DNA of 64,000 bases from Planktothricoides raciborskii GIHE-MW2 (GTDB lineage Bacteria > Cyanobacteriota > Cyanobacteriia > Cyanobacteriales > Laspinemataceae): positions 6,249,001-6,313,000 of the forward strand of contig NZ_CP159837.1 of the NCBI RefSeq assembly GCF_040564635.1. Direction: 5' to 3'. The notes beneath the pieces were generated by a model, which was not told where the DNA came from, ran no database searches, and was given only the letters and a program-made list of their open reading frames with translations. The position numbers were made by a program, and so were the translations under genes. Positions 18,647 to 29,700 of the stretch are shown here, one piece after another; within the stretch, counting starts at the first letter, position 1, and every line of letters starts with the position of its first letter.

Positions 18647-18730
18647 GATTGGGGATTTGATTGGGGATTTGATTGGGGATTTGATTGGGGATTTGATTGG
18701 GGATTTGATTGAGGATTTGATTGGGGAGAG
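18647..18730. repeat. 12-bp tandem repeat GATTGGGGATTT, seven copies
   Basis: Seven near-perfect head-to-tail copies lie about 180 bp upstream of the ilvB start; one copy reads GATTGAGGATTT. Confidence 0.92.
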
Positions 18731-19215
18731 TTTGTCAGACTTACTCGGTGCAAATTTCCTGGGTAAGTCTGAGATTAGTCAGGTTTTCAGGTTAGTTTGC
18801 TAATCGATTTCCTCTTCCTAGGAACTAATCTCTAATCCATATAAGGTAATGATCTCATGGTTCTTTGATTTGATTTATTAGTCACTCGTTTAAGGGATTC
18901 ACTTATTAATCATGCCCTAAAATTTCGGGATTGGCAATTTTCTTGATATTTATTTAAGAATATTCATATTTAGATAAATTTGTGTCCCGCTATTTCCCTT
19001 CGTGTACCGTTATTTGCCGCATATTGTCAGAAGATTATCACAAAATTTGTCAAAAAAGCTTAAAAAAAAATTAAATTTGTCTCAAATCCTTTCCTTTAGA
19101 AACCAGGTTTCGTAGAAGTTACCCGGTTTCTTTGATCGAGGGACTTTTCTACCTCCTCTCCTCCCTTGGTCGATCGCAGGTGGATCGCTGGTTGGTAAAT
19201 AGACCCTAGTCTATC

Positions 19216-19271
19216 AAAAACCCCCCAAGCATCCGTTTCTCCTGTGGGAAACGAGAAATTGGGGAGTTTTT
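19216..19271 (-). terminator. Probable intrinsic terminator of the 352-residue gene
   Basis: On the minus strand, AAAAACTCCCCAA pairs with TTGGGGGGTTTTT, with an inner stem (CGTTTC/GAAACG), ending in a T run. It is placed 40 bases after the stop at 19311. Confidence 0.7.
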
Positions 19272-19310
19272 ATAGTGAAAAATTCACTCTAAATGAATAT
19301 TATTTCACTG

Positions 19311-20369
19311 TTATTTCACCTGGAACTGAGTGCCACGATAACATCCTTGAAAAGAGGTTAACTGACTGCCGGTTAGCTGCTCCAGTTTAGTGACTAACGA
19401 ACTTGGAGATTGGGATTCCGAGGCATTCCATTCATACATGAAATTACCTAAAGATTGCCCGGTTTCTTCATAGCTATATTCTTGGACTAAGATATTTTCA
19501 ACTCCAAGTACCTGTTGATCGTGGTAGCCATTAACGATAATTTTGGAAATCACTGCACCGGGTTCTGCTTTAATTTTCCACTGTACAGGTTCATAGGCAG
19601 AAAGTGCTAGAACGATCGGTTGTTTTTGTTTGGCAATTTGCACCGTAACTTCCCCGGTTGGGCGGTAGTCAATGCGATGATCTCCACGGGCTTCATAGAT
19701 GCCAATTAGATGCAGGGCAGATTGATTTTTGTTTTGGTTTTTGTAGGCAGAAAAATCTTGACTTCCCCCAGAACCACAAGGACTTTCTGAATTGACTGAA
19801 ATTACAGGATTTGTTGTGATATTGGTTCGGGTTTGGAACTTTTGGCAAGGAATTAATCCAGCCACTATTCCTACAGAGGCGATCGCGCCAATTGCTCCAC
19901 CAATGGGTAGCAGTTTTTTTAAGGATCCGAGTAAATTAACCTGAGTAATTTTCTCTACGGTTTCTTGCACTGCTGCTTTCGTATCTCCCAGGACATCTCC
20001 CAGAAAATTGCTGTTGCCATCAAGTCCTGCTAACATGAGCAAACTTTCCGGGTTTTCCAGCAAGTTTTGGATGACTTTGGCTTCGCCGATATAGAGATTT
20101 CTGCTTTCTCGGTCGAGGAGTAACCAATATTGGTCCGTTTGATTTAGACCATAATCTTGAATTTGGGGTGCAATTTGAGGATGTTGCAGGAAAACTTGCC
20201 AAGCTAAAGCCGAACCAGTCCCGACATTTTTCCCATCGCTATACATTAATTGGTTAATGTCCGGTTCCCAGTGCCACGCCACCCAACGGCGTGGGTATTC
20301 ATAGCCGAGGGATTTTTCCAACCGCGCATGGGCAGTCAGGTTTAAAGGTTGAACTAATGGATTAGACAT
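19311..20369 (-). CDS. Hypothetical membrane-anchored protein
   Basis: The 352-residue product has a soluble N-terminal half (1-155) rich in Trp and aromatic residues, a single hydrophobic segment at about residues 152-172 (LLPIGGAIGAIASVGIVAGLI), and a C-terminal domain with alternating beta-type pattern. The C-terminal part (IYEARGDHRIDYRPTGEVTVQIAKQKQPIVLALSAYEPVQW) resembles beta-sandwich domains exposed outside the membrane. I do not recognise a named family. A strong hairpin follows the stop. It diverges from the RND permease gene. Confidence 0.7.
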   Translation of the reverse strand: MSNPLVQPLNLTAHARLEKSLGYEYPRRWVAWHWEPDINQLMYSDGKNVGTGSALAWQVFLQHPQIAPQIQDYGLNQTDQYWLLLDRESRNLYIGEAKVIQNLLENPESLLMLAGLDGNSNFLGDVLGDTKAAVQETVEKITQVNLLGSLKKLLPIGGAIGAIASVGIVAGLIPCQKFQTRTNITTNPVISVNSESPCGSGGSQDFSAYKNQNKNQSALHLIGIYEARGDHRIDYRPTGEVTVQIAKQKQPIVLALSAYEPVQWKIKAEPGAVISKIIVNGYHDQQVLGVENILVQEYSYEETGQSLGNFMYEWNASESQSPSSLVTKLEQLTGSQLTSFQGCYRGTQFQVK

Positions 20370-20647
20370 CGATATTTCTCGCTGGTTTAAATAAAAAAAA
20401 TTAGACCAAAGTTAGACCAAAGCTGGACAAAACCTAGGCCAAAACTAGATCGCACCCGGAACCGATATAGGCGATCGCCCAACAGAAAAGTTACAATTCA
20501 AAGAATTAACCACAGCCCGAATCGTTATCGGGATGTGTAGGGGCGATCGCCTAAAAATCTGGATTTCAGTAGAAGCCGTGATTTTTGCTAAAAATCTGCG
20601 GATCGGCAAATCAGGCAACACCAATCACTGGCCATAGGAAAAAAACC

Positions 20648-23600
20648 ATGTTTACTCATTTTTTTATTAGGCGACCAGTCTTTGCCTCTGTCTGTTCCCT
20701 AATCATTATTCTGATTGGGATGGTGGGATATACTCGTTTGCCCTTGCAAGAATATCCTAGCATCGACCCCCCAGCAGTCAATGTGTCCACCACCTATCCT
20801 GGTGCCAACCCCAGGGTGGTGGAAACGGAAATCACTGATGTGCTAGAAGATGCCATTAACGGCATTGAAGGGGTGAAAACGATGCGATCGGAAAGTCGCG
20901 AGTCCGTTAGTTCAATTACTGTGGAGTTTGAACTCAGCCGGAACATCGAAGAAGCCGCCCAAGACGTGCGAAGTCGGGTTGACCGTGCGATCGGCAACCT
21001 GCCGGAAGACGCAGAAACCCCCGTTGTCAGCAAACGAGACGGAGACTCATCGCCAATTCTCTGGTTTGCTGTCTACAGCGATAAGTTCAGCACCTTAGAA
21101 TTAAGCGACTACGTTGATCGCTATGTGACTGATATCCTGGAAACCGTTCCCGGAGTCAGCAACATCATCATCAGAGGCGAACGGCGTTATGCCATGCGCG
21201 TCTGGCTCGATCCGGCAAAACTGGCCGCCCGCAACCTCACAGTCCTCGACGTAGAACAAACCCTCAGAGAACAAAACATCGAAATTCCCAGCGGCAGAAT
21301 TGAGGGAAATACTTTAGAATATTCCGTCCGTACCCTCGGTAGACTGCAAACCCCGGAAGAGTATCAACAGTTAGTCATCAGAAAAAATCCTGATGGTTCC
21401 CAAGTTTACTTGCGCGACCTAGGAATAGTGGAAATTGGCGCCGAAGACGATCGCTCATTCGTCAGATTTAACGGCATAAATGCCGTAGGTTTAGGGATTG
21501 TCAAAATCTCTAAATCCAACACCCTGGATGTAGCCAACGGGGTGAAAGCGAAAATGGCTGAACTCGCCCAAAATTTTCCCGAAGGACTGAATTACCAGTT
21601 ATCTTTTGATACCTCGAAATTTATTAGTTTAGCCATCACAGAAGTGTGGCATTCTCTTTATCTTTCAATTTTCCTGGTAATTTTAGTCATCTTCTTTTTC
21701 CTGCGGGACTGGCGAGCCACCTTAGTTCCATCGGTGACAATTCCTGTCTCCTTAGTTGGGGCATTTGGCATCATGTTCGCCCTGGGCTATTCCATTAATA
21801 CCCTCACCTTATTTTCTCTTACCTTAGCCACTGGCTTAGTGGTGGATGACACCATTGTGGTGCTAGAAAATATTGTCCGTTATATCGAAGAAAAAAAGAT
21901 GTCCCCCTATCAAGCGGCAATGGCTGGAGTGGGTGAAGTCGTCTTTGCGGTCATTGCCACTACTGTGGTGTTAGTTGCGGTATTTGTTCCCATTGGATTT
22001 TCCAGCGGCACCATCGGGCGATTACTCACGGAATTTTCCATCACCCTGGCAGGTTCGGTGGTGATTTCTACCATTGTGGCCTTAACTTTAGCCCCGCCAT
22101 TATCCGCGAGAATCTTAAAAAATCCATCGTCTATAACCCGTTCGCCAAGGAAAAGTTTACTCAACATTTTCTTTGGCTATATTGAAGTATTCTTACGCAA
22201 AGTCGAAAGAAGCTATCGCTGGTCACTGATCAAAATCATGCCATTAAAATTTGTCATGGTTGGGGGATTTTTTCTCTCTTTAGTATTGACTTTGATTTTA
22301 TTTCAACAAATTCCTCAAGGCTTTTTACCTACGGAAGATAGAGGATCAATCTTTACCATCGTCAGAGCACCCCAAGGGGTTTCTCTCAGCTATACCGATA
22401 ACCTAATTCGTCAAGTCGAAGAAGTGTATAGCCAAGTACCAGAAGTGGAAACTTATTTTACTGTAGGGGCTTTCGGTCGAGGTACAGCAGGAGAAGTGAA
22501 TCAAGGAATCGCATTTGTTAGACTCAAAGATTGGAGTCAGCGCAAAAATCCCGACCAATCCCAACAAGAAATCATTAATCGATTGCGGCCAAAATTTGGC
22601 GCAATTCCTGATGGAATTGTCTTGGCAACTAATCCCTCTTCTTTACCAGGGGCAGGATTTGGTCAAGCGGTAGAATTTGTCCTCCAAGGCCCGGATTTTG
22701 ACGAATTAGCCCAAGTTTCTGAGGAGTTTACTCGGCGAGCCCAAGAATTACCGCAACTGGTGAATGTTGATACAGATTTAACTATCAATAAGCCGGAATT
22801 AACTATTTCCATTGATAGAAATCAAGCGGCTAACTTAGGAATTTCCGTGCGGGATATTGCGCGAACTATGCAAATTCTTTTAGGCGGGCAAAAAATCACC
22901 AGTTTTAATCAAGGAAACCGCCGCTATGAAGTCGTGGTTCAAGCGGAAAAAGAATTTCGTTCGACTCCCGAAGATATTCGTCAATTATATGTCCGCAATC
23001 GGGAAGGTCAGTTAGTTCCTTTGAGTAATTTAGTCACCATTACCCCCGACACAACGCCGCCCCAAATTAACCACTTTAATCGGTTTCGGGCTGCCCGAAT
23101 TTCCGGAAGTGTAGCCCCCGGATTCAGTTTAGGAGAAGCCTTAGACGCTTTGGACAATTTAGCTAAAGAGGTACTTCCTGCGGATATGCGTACTGCTTTA
23201 TCCGGTCAGTCTTTGGAGTTTAAAGAAGCGGGACAATCCACAATCTTTACTTTTGCCTTATCTTTGGCTTTTATCTTTTTAGTGTTAGCGGCTCAGTTTG
23301 AAAGCTATATTGATCCGATCATTATTTTGCTGGCGGTGCCGTTATCATTATTAGGTGCATTTGTGGCATTAATATGGGCAGGTTTGGAACTCGATATTTT
23401 TAGTCAGATTGGCTTAATTATGTTAATTGGTTTGGCAACGAAAAACTCGATTTTAATTGTGGAGTTTGCCAACCAGTTACGAGAACAAGGAATGTCAATT
23501 ACTAAGGCAGCAATTAATGCGGCAGAACTCCGCTTTCGACCGATTTTAATGACCGCTTTTTCTACCATTTTTGGCATTTTGCCCTTGGCATTTGCTACCG

Positions 23601-23761
23601 GGGCTGGGGCTGCTTCTCGCGTGTCTTTGGGCATGACTGTGGTGGGGGGAATGTTTGTCTCTACCCTGTTAAGTTTGTATGTGATTCCCGTGTTTTATGC
23701 GATCGCGATGCAAGCCCAATATCGCTTAATGCATCATGGTCATAAGGAGAAAGAAGTGTGA
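20648..23761 (+). CDS. RND-family (AcrB/HAE1-like) efflux permease
   Basis: I start at ATG 20648 (MFTHFFIRRPVFASV), the canonical HAE1 N-terminus, giving 1037 residues, normal for the family; the 21 residues upstream are non-native. The proton relay is present: Asp400-Asp401 in GLVVDDTIVV and Lys932 in LATKNSIL. Twelve membrane segments and two large periplasmic loops follow the family plan. Such pumps export drugs, lipids or metabolites across the cell envelope using proton motive force. No membrane-fusion protein or outer-membrane channel gene is adjacent, so the partners must be encoded elsewhere. A palindrome-type hairpin follows the stop. Confidence 0.95.
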   Translation: MFTHFFIRRPVFASVCSLIIILIGMVGYTRLPLQEYPSIDPPAVNVSTTYPGANPRVVETEITDVLEDAINGIEGVKTMRSESRESVSSITVEFELSRNIEEAAQDVRSRVDRAIGNLPEDAETPVVSKRDGDSSPILWFAVYSDKFSTLELSDYVDRYVTDILETVPGVSNIIIRGERRYAMRVWLDPAKLAARNLTVLDVEQTLREQNIEIPSGRIEGNTLEYSVRTLGRLQTPEEYQQLVIRKNPDGSQVYLRDLGIVEIGAEDDRSFVRFNGINAVGLGIVKISKSNTLDVANGVKAKMAELAQNFPEGLNYQLSFDTSKFISLAITEVWHSLYLSIFLVILVIFFFLRDWRATLVPSVTIPVSLVGAFGIMFALGYSINTLTLFSLTLATGLVVDDTIVVLENIVRYIEEKKMSPYQAAMAGVGEVVFAVIATTVVLVAVFVPIGFSSGTIGRLLTEFSITLAGSVVISTIVALTLAPPLSARILKNPSSITRSPRKSLLNIFFGYIEVFLRKVERSYRWSLIKIMPLKFVMVGGFFLSLVLTLILFQQIPQGFLPTEDRGSIFTIVRAPQGVSLSYTDNLIRQVEEVYSQVPEVETYFTVGAFGRGTAGEVNQGIAFVRLKDWSQRKNPDQSQQEIINRLRPKFGAIPDGIVLATNPSSLPGAGFGQAVEFVLQGPDFDELAQVSEEFTRRAQELPQLVNVDTDLTINKPELTISIDRNQAANLGISVRDIARTMQILLGGQKITSFNQGNRRYEVVVQAEKEFRSTPEDIRQLYVRNREGQLVPLSNLVTITPDTTPPQINHFNRFRAARISGSVAPGFSLGEALDALDNLAKEVLPADMRTALSGQSLEFKEAGQSTIFTFALSLAFIFLVLAAQFESYIDPIIILLAVPLSLLGAFVALIWAGLELDIFSQIGLIMLIGLATKNSILIVEFANQLREQGMSITKAAINAAELRFRPILMTAFSTIFGILPLAFATGAGAASRVSLGMTVVGGMFVSTLLSLYVIPVFYAIAMQAQYRLMHHGHKEKEV

Positions 23762-23770
23762 TCATAAAGA

Positions 23771-23801
23771 AACCGGGTTTCGCCGAAGTTACCCGGTTTT
23801 T
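23771..23801 (+). terminator. Terminator-like hairpin after the RND gene
   Basis: AACCGGGT pairs with ACCCGGTT followed by a T run, ten bases after the stop. The rest of the gap to 24107 contains TAGGGTGGG-type interspersed repeats in both orientations and no gene. Confidence 0.65.
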
Positions 23802-24107
23802 AAACTGTTGATGGTTGATGGTTCATTAAATATGATAAAATGTTAGGGTGGGTAATTTTTGCCCGCCCTAACATTTTTTTGACTTTATAAATTATGTCAT
23901 CATTCGCGATCGCACTGAAAATCCTTCGTAGGGTGGGACGAGACGCGGCAGTGATTTTGGGATAAAAGCGATCGCCTTTATTCCGCGTCGTAGCCCACCA
24001 AAACCAGCCTTCGTAGCTTGTAGGGTGGGCAATTCATAAATTAAATTCAAGCATGGGTTAATTTTATTGGTTAATTTTCAATTGCCCACCAGTTCTAGTG
24101 CGAATGC

Positions 24108-25606
24108 TTATGATTGAGTGTCTAACTCAAGCTGCTTAACCACTTCTTTTTGTTTCTCTGCACTTTTCACCACTTCATAGCTTAAACGCATATTTAATCT
24201 GGCTTGATTTTCAATAATATCTTTAACCGTGACAATCTGAATCTTATCATAACTCTGAGTCATGTATTTACTCCGATAAAATTCAGCATATTTTGCCGTT
24301 TTTAGCATATCTTTGGTGGGATTATCTAAGGTGATATGGCAATACTAGCATTTTCTAGGGTCATGGTTCCGATTAAGTGTCGGATATTTCCGGATTTGAC
24401 TTTCCCAGATTTCACTTGGAAAATTATTTTTTCTGGTTCGTTTTTATCCCCTTGAAAATAGACAACGCCATCAACTCCTTGATCTGACTCCTTTTTGGTG
24501 TTAATGACTGCTCGGTTATTGGTGTAAGTTAAAATTGCCCATTTTTCAAATTATTTTCGAGTGGGATCGTCCGCTTTATTGGCTAAGGCTATGGCATTTT
24601 CTATATCTTTGGGAATCCCATTGAGTTTAATTTGTTCTAATACTCCCTTACCAAAGTATTAGTCTAATCTTTTTAATATTAAACTAATACTTTGGTAGGT
24701 AATATCAATGCCGATCCATTGTCGATTTAATCTTTGCGAAACCGCAACTGTTGTCCCACAGCCACAGTAAGCATCTAATACCATATCATTTTCATTAGAA
24801 CTGGCTTGAATGATTCTTTCTAATAATGCTTCTGGTTTTTGGGTTGGATAACCTAACCGTTCTTTAGCTGATGGTGCAATAATTGGAATTTTCCAAACAT
24901 CAGACATTTTCACTCCTTTAGCATCTTCATCTGTTGTTTGTGAAGGTACTCTTTTTCCGCTTTTGTCATGTCGAGAAACAATCTTTTTACTTCCAAACCG
25001 TTTTAAATTTGATGCAGCACGTTACTCTAAAAGTACGTTAAATAAGGATTTTTTATCATTTTTGGTGTAAAATAAAATTATGTCGTGATTTATAGAAAAA
25101 CTTTTTTCTGCAACTGCCCATTTTTTATAACTCCAGATTATTTCATTTTGAAAATTGCCCATATGAACGCAAAAAACAGCATCTAATACTAATTTTAAAT
25201 AGTGACTAGCTGTTGGATCGCAATGTAAGTAAAAACTGCCGGTAGGTTTTAAAACCCGATGAATTTCGGTGATTCTTAAAGTCATGCTGACCAAATAAGC
25301 CAGCAAACTGCCCTCTCTTAAAACATTCCTTAAGCCTGTAATTAAATCAATGCATTGCTGAGTGAATAAGCCATGATAGTTATCAAAAATTTCATGGATT
25401 CCTTGAATAGCGCGATCGTCCCATTCCCAAGTATCAATAAATGCTTGGGCTTGTGCTTTGTCCTCTGAACCAATATTATTGTAGATTTGATTATAATTAC
25501 CTTTAGAGTTAAAAGGCGGATCGATATAACATAAGTCAACGGACTCATTTTTGATGTAGCGTCTTAAAACTTCTAAGTTGTCCCCGTAATAAAGCTGATT
25601 AACCAT
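24108..25606 (-). pseudogene. Decayed DNA methyltransferase fused to a restriction-type C-terminal domain
   Basis: From ATG 25606 the N-terminal part (194 codons) has the N6-adenine methyltransferase motif IV DPPF and continues to a TAA at 25022-25024. The same frame resumes with RAASNLKRFGSKK, then GYPTQKPEALLERII and DAYCGCGTT (motif I), and stops at TAA 24659-24661. Beyond it, still in frame, come another TAA (24551-24553), DQGVDGVVYFQGD and IIFQVKSGKVKSGN, a Mrr-like D/QxK nuclease signature, and a TAG at 24326-24328. A frame change then leads to ITLDNPTKDMLKTAKYAEFY and the C-terminus at 24108. Four lesions make it non-functional. Intact relatives are single-chain methyltransferase-nuclease proteins. 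Confidence 0.88.
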
Positions 25607-25819
25607 ATTTTTTAGCCTACTTGCTTTTGTTGAGATTTCTTAATCTCCACTTTGCTCAATTACCACAATGCCATAAGCATCAGGGATTTAAATAAGCTTA
25701 AAAATCAGATTATGACGGATGTTTTGTGAATAAATATTAACTAAATGTCAGATTATCACGGAAAATGACGGGCATCAACTAAGCTATAATGGTTAAATCG
25801 ATTCGCCTGTCTAAGTTAA

Positions 25820-25939
25820 ATGAATGTAACAGGAGCTTTACAATTTGCCGATCGCTTAGTGTTTCAGCAAACAGAAAAGCACTTAGATGACTCTCAGAAA
25901 ATAGCTGTAGCTACAATAAATCGGTCGGCTGGGTCTTGA
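25820..25939 (+). pseudogene. 5' fragment of a vWA-MoxR-associated/WD40-type gene
   Basis: The frame starts MNVTGALQFADRLVFQQTEKHLDDSQK, which resembles the N-terminal helix-turn-helix of cyanobacterial signalling proteins carrying vWA-MoxR-associated, AAA or WD40 parts. After about residue 27 it runs into sequence belonging to the opposite-strand vapC and stops. Only the first 80 or so bases survive. It joins the vapC 3' end at about 25902. Confidence 0.6.
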
Positions 25940-26219
25940 TGGGGTAGGGAAATCTGGCGACTTAAAATAGCAATGGCATAATTCATCTCTGCTTCACGAG
26001 TTTTCAGTCTTTTCAAAGCTAAGTTAACCCATGTAATCGGGTCAGGATGTAAAGATATCCGGCCTTTTTCTGCTAAAATCAATGTTTCCCAAATGCTAAT
26101 TGGACTCAGCCAAAGTTCAGTATTAGGATCGGCAATTGCAGTTTGAAGTTGGCTTGATAAGCGTTGGTCTCCCAGTAAATACCACAGCCAAATGTGGGTA
26201 TATCTAGCAGCAGTTTCAT
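25894..26219 (-). pseudogene. VapC-type PIN toxin, frameshifted and 3'-truncated
   Basis: The ATG at 26219 overlaps the antitoxin stop and starts MKLLLD, after which two extra bases (GATATACCCAC where the family needs GATACCCAC) shift the frame. In the other frame the gene continues HIWLWYLLGDQRLSSQL, SPISIWETLIL and DPADRFIVATA, which is clear PIN-domain sequence. The C-terminus after VATA is missing. Both lesions would inactivate the toxin. Confidence 0.85.
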
Positions 26220-26446
26220 TCTAACACCTTCCAGGGCTGAGGCTCTGGAGTAATTATATCTCCTAAAATTTCACCGCTTCCCTTCATTGCCCCAAAAGCG
26301 GGGCGGGGATCTGGGGTAGTAGCGGGATAGATAATCACTAAGGGTTTGCCTTCATGGATGACCGTAATCGGGGTTTTAGTCCGTTCGACTTCTATAAATA
26401 GATTCTGGAGAATTTGGGGCAGTTCATGGGTGGTAATTTCTGTCAT
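26216..26446 (-). CDS. Phd/YefM-type antitoxin
   Basis: The 76-residue product (TEITTHELPQILQNLFIEVERTKTPITVIHEGKPLVIIYP) has the Phd/YefM fold, which binds DNA with its N-terminus and toxin with its C-terminus. It ends with a four-base overlap onto the broken vapC. It is probably orphaned. Confidence 0.8.
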   Translation of the reverse strand: MTEITTHELPQILQNLFIEVERTKTPITVIHEGKPLVIIYPATTPDPRPAFGAMKGSGEILGDIITPEPQPWKVLE

Positions 26447-26520
26447 TTGTCACCTCCTAAACCGTGAAATAAACCGTGAAAAATCATGTAAATGCCGCAT
26501 CGCTTACAGCGGTTTTCTAT

Positions 26521-26649
26521 TAAGTAGGTGGGCAGAAATAAATGCACTACAAACCATATCAGAAGAAAAACTGTCATTCCCGCGAAGGCGGGAATCCAAT
26601 GATTTACGGTAGGGAACGAAAAGTGCAATTAATTATGTTCACCTACTTA
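26521..26649 (+). mobile_element. MITE, family 1, copy B (129 bp)
   Basis: Ends TAAGTAGGTG and CACCTACTTA, with the internal hairpin CATTCCCGCGAAGGCGGGAA. Same length as copy A, in the opposite orientation. It lies just upstream of the Phd-type antitoxin and past the 3' end of hsdR. Confidence 0.9.
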
Positions 26650-26748
26650 AATCTACAATACCGATCGCAGCGATCGCTAATCTGGCCAATTCTCCTTCTC
26701 TTAACACCGTTGCGGACTTATACAGATCCTCGTGAGGGGGGCTCCTCT

Positions 26749-29700
26749 CTAGGGCGCGATCGCCTCAAACTCAACCAACAGGGCCGCCTGTTCTAAAACT
26801 AATTCAACGGCCAGCGCCTGCATATCTGGGGGATAACCATACTCTCGCAAAAGACGTTTAACCATAACTTTCATTCTCGCCTGCACACTGCTTTTGAGGT
26901 TCCAGTCAATACTGGCATTTTGGCGAATTCTCTGCACTAAAACAATCGCCAGTTCTCGGAGTTTATCTTTTCCCATCACTTCCCTGGCGCTGTTATTTTG
27001 GGCTAAAGCCTCATAAAAGGCGAGTTCGTAGGGTTCCAGTCCCAATTCTTCCCCCCGTTGTTGGGCGGTCTGGGTTTCTTTGGCGATCGCCAGTAACTCC
27101 TCAAGTACCTCTGCAACGCCGATCGCTTGGTTCTGATAGCGGCGTAGGGCTTCCTCCAGCATGGCCCAGAGGTGACGACTCTGGACTAATTGGGTGCGAC
27201 TTTTTGCCCGGATCTCGTCCTTTAATAACCGCGTCAAGATTTCTACCGCTAGGTTCTGATGTTCCATCCCCCGCACTTCGGCCATGAATTCATCGGAGGT
27301 AATCGAAACATGGGAGTTTTTGATGCCTGCTTCGTCTAGGATGTTCACCACCGCATCGGACACTAACGCCTGATCCACTACCTGACGAATAGCCATCTCG
27401 ATCTCCCCATTGCTCAATCCGCCGTTGCGAGATTCCAGTTTTTTCAGACTCCCTTGGATAGCTTGGAAAAAGGACACCGCCTCAGCCCGACTCAAGGCTT
27501 CAGGATGGGGAACCGCGAGAGAATAGGCTTTAGAGAGGGCGAGGACTGCATCTTGAAAGCGGCTTTTTCGGCTAGGGTGGGCGATGTAGTTGGTGGCGGT
27601 TTTGAGCAGGTTTAGTTTTGCTCTCGTGTCGGCGGTGTAATAACTTTGGTAGTCACAATCTGCCATAATCTGCTCGACCACCTCCAGTTTAGCCAGAAAC
27701 ACCGCTAAGGCTTGGTCTTGGTCGAGGGTGAGGCTACCTTTGCCGCCACTTTGGGAGTAAAAGGCCAGGGCTTCTTTCAAATAGGCGGCTAAACCCAGGT
27801 AGTCTACAATCAAGCCCCCGGTTTTCTCAAAGTAGACTCGGTTAATCCGTGCGATCGCCTGCATGAGATTATGACCTTTGAGGGGTTTGTCAATATATAG
27901 GGTATGGAGGCAGGGCACATCAAACCCCGTTAGCCACATATCGCAGACGATCGCCAACTCTAGGCAGTCGTCCGGGTCTTTCAGCCGTTGAGCCAGAATT
28001 TGCCGTTGGGTTTTGGTGGTATGGTGGCGGACGAGGGAGGCTTCATCGGCAGCAGAAGCGGTCATCACGACCTTAATTTTTCCCCCTTTGAGCGCGTCAT
28101 CATGCCACTGGGGACGGAGTTTGACGATCTGTTCATAGAGATTAGCTGCGATCGCGCGACTCATCGTAACAATCATCCCTTTTCCTCGGTTGGCGGTTTG
28201 CCGTTGCTCAAAGTGGGTGACAATATCTTGGGCAATGATGGCGAGGCGTTGGGTAGAACCTACAATGGCATCCAGTTGAGTCTGTTTCGCCTTGGCTTTT
28301 TGGGTCTGGTCTAGGTCTTCAAAGGCTAAGTCTTCCTCCAGTTCATCGAGGAGTTGGCGGCCCGTTTCGTCTAAATCTACTTTCACGAGGCGGCTTTCAT
28401 AGTAAATGGGAACCGTGGCCCCATCTTTCACCGCACGGGCGATATCGTAGATGTCGATATAGTCGCCGAAGATAGCCGGAGTGTTTTTATCCCCTTGTTC
28501 AATGGGAGTTCCCGTAAAGCCCACAAAAGTAGCATTAGGCAGGGCATCGCGGATATATTTAGCAAAGCCGTATTTAGTCTGTTTGCCGATTTCGTTTCCT
28601 GCTGCATCTTTGAGAGTGACTTGTCGGGCTTTAAAACCGTATTGGCTGCGGTGGGCTTCATCGGCAAGGACGACAATATTGGAACGGTTGCTAATTTGAG
28701 GATAGAGGGTTTCGTTGTCTTCCGGGGCGAATTTCTGAACCGTGGTAAAGACAATCCCCCCCGACCCCACATTCAGGAGTTCTCGCACTTGGGCGCGGTT
28801 GTTGGCCTGTTGGGGGTCTTGGCGCAGGAGTTGGCGGCATCCGGCGAAGGTATCAAACAGTTGGTCGTCTAGGTCGTTGCGATCGGTGAGAATAACCAGG
28901 GTGGGGTTATCGAGACTCAGGACTAATTTTCCCGCTAAAAAGACCATCGACAGGGATTTTCCGCTTCCTTGGGTATGCCAGAGAACGCCGCCTTTGCGAT
29001 TTTTGGGGTCAGAGGCGGCCCGGTGGACGGAATCCAGGGCTTTATTGACGGCTTCATACTGGTGATAGGCGGCAATTTTTTTTATAGTTTGCACCCTGAC
29101 AATTTCGGTTTCTGGGTTGATGGTTTTGGTTTGTTCAAAAACCGTAAAGTGGCGGATCAGGTCTAAGAGGGTGGCGGGGTTGAGAACTCGTTTAATCAGG
29201 GTTTCCAGTTCGTTTTCTGGGGAGTTGGGGTGGTCGGGGTCTTTCCAAGGGAGAAAGCGGTTATAGTCGGCGGAGAGGGACCCCAGGCGGGCGGTGAGGC
29301 CGTCGGAGACGATCAGCAGGGCGTTATAGGTGAAGAGGTTGGGGATTTCTTGTTTATAGGTTTGCAGTTGGTTAAAGGCACTTTTAACGGTAGCTTGGGG
29401 GTCGGCGGCGTTTTTGAGTTCAATCACTACTAGGGGCAGGCCGTTAATAAATAGGACGATATCCGGGCGGCGTGTGTGGTTGTTTTCGCTGACGGTGAAT
29501 TGGTTAACGGCGAGAAATTCGTTATTTTCTGGGTGTTTCCAGTCGATGAGTTGCAGGGGTTCGCCTCTGGTTTCTCCCTCCCGTTGGTATTCTACGGTGA
29601 TGCCTTCGGTGAGGTATTGGTGGCAGGTTTGGTTATTGTTGAGGAGGTCGGGGGTAGCGATGTTGAGGAGTTGTGTTAGGGCTTGTTGTTGGCTATCGGC

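Larger units (their letters stand above)
18467..19310. other. Non-coding gap with tandem repeat and hairpins
   Basis: No supported gene. It holds a 12-bp tandem array (18647-18730), an AT-rich region around 18900-19090, facing AACCAGGTTTC/ACCCGGTTTC palindromes near 19098-19130, and a terminator-like hairpin at 19216-19271. The ilvB promoter must lie in its left part. Confidence 0.6.
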
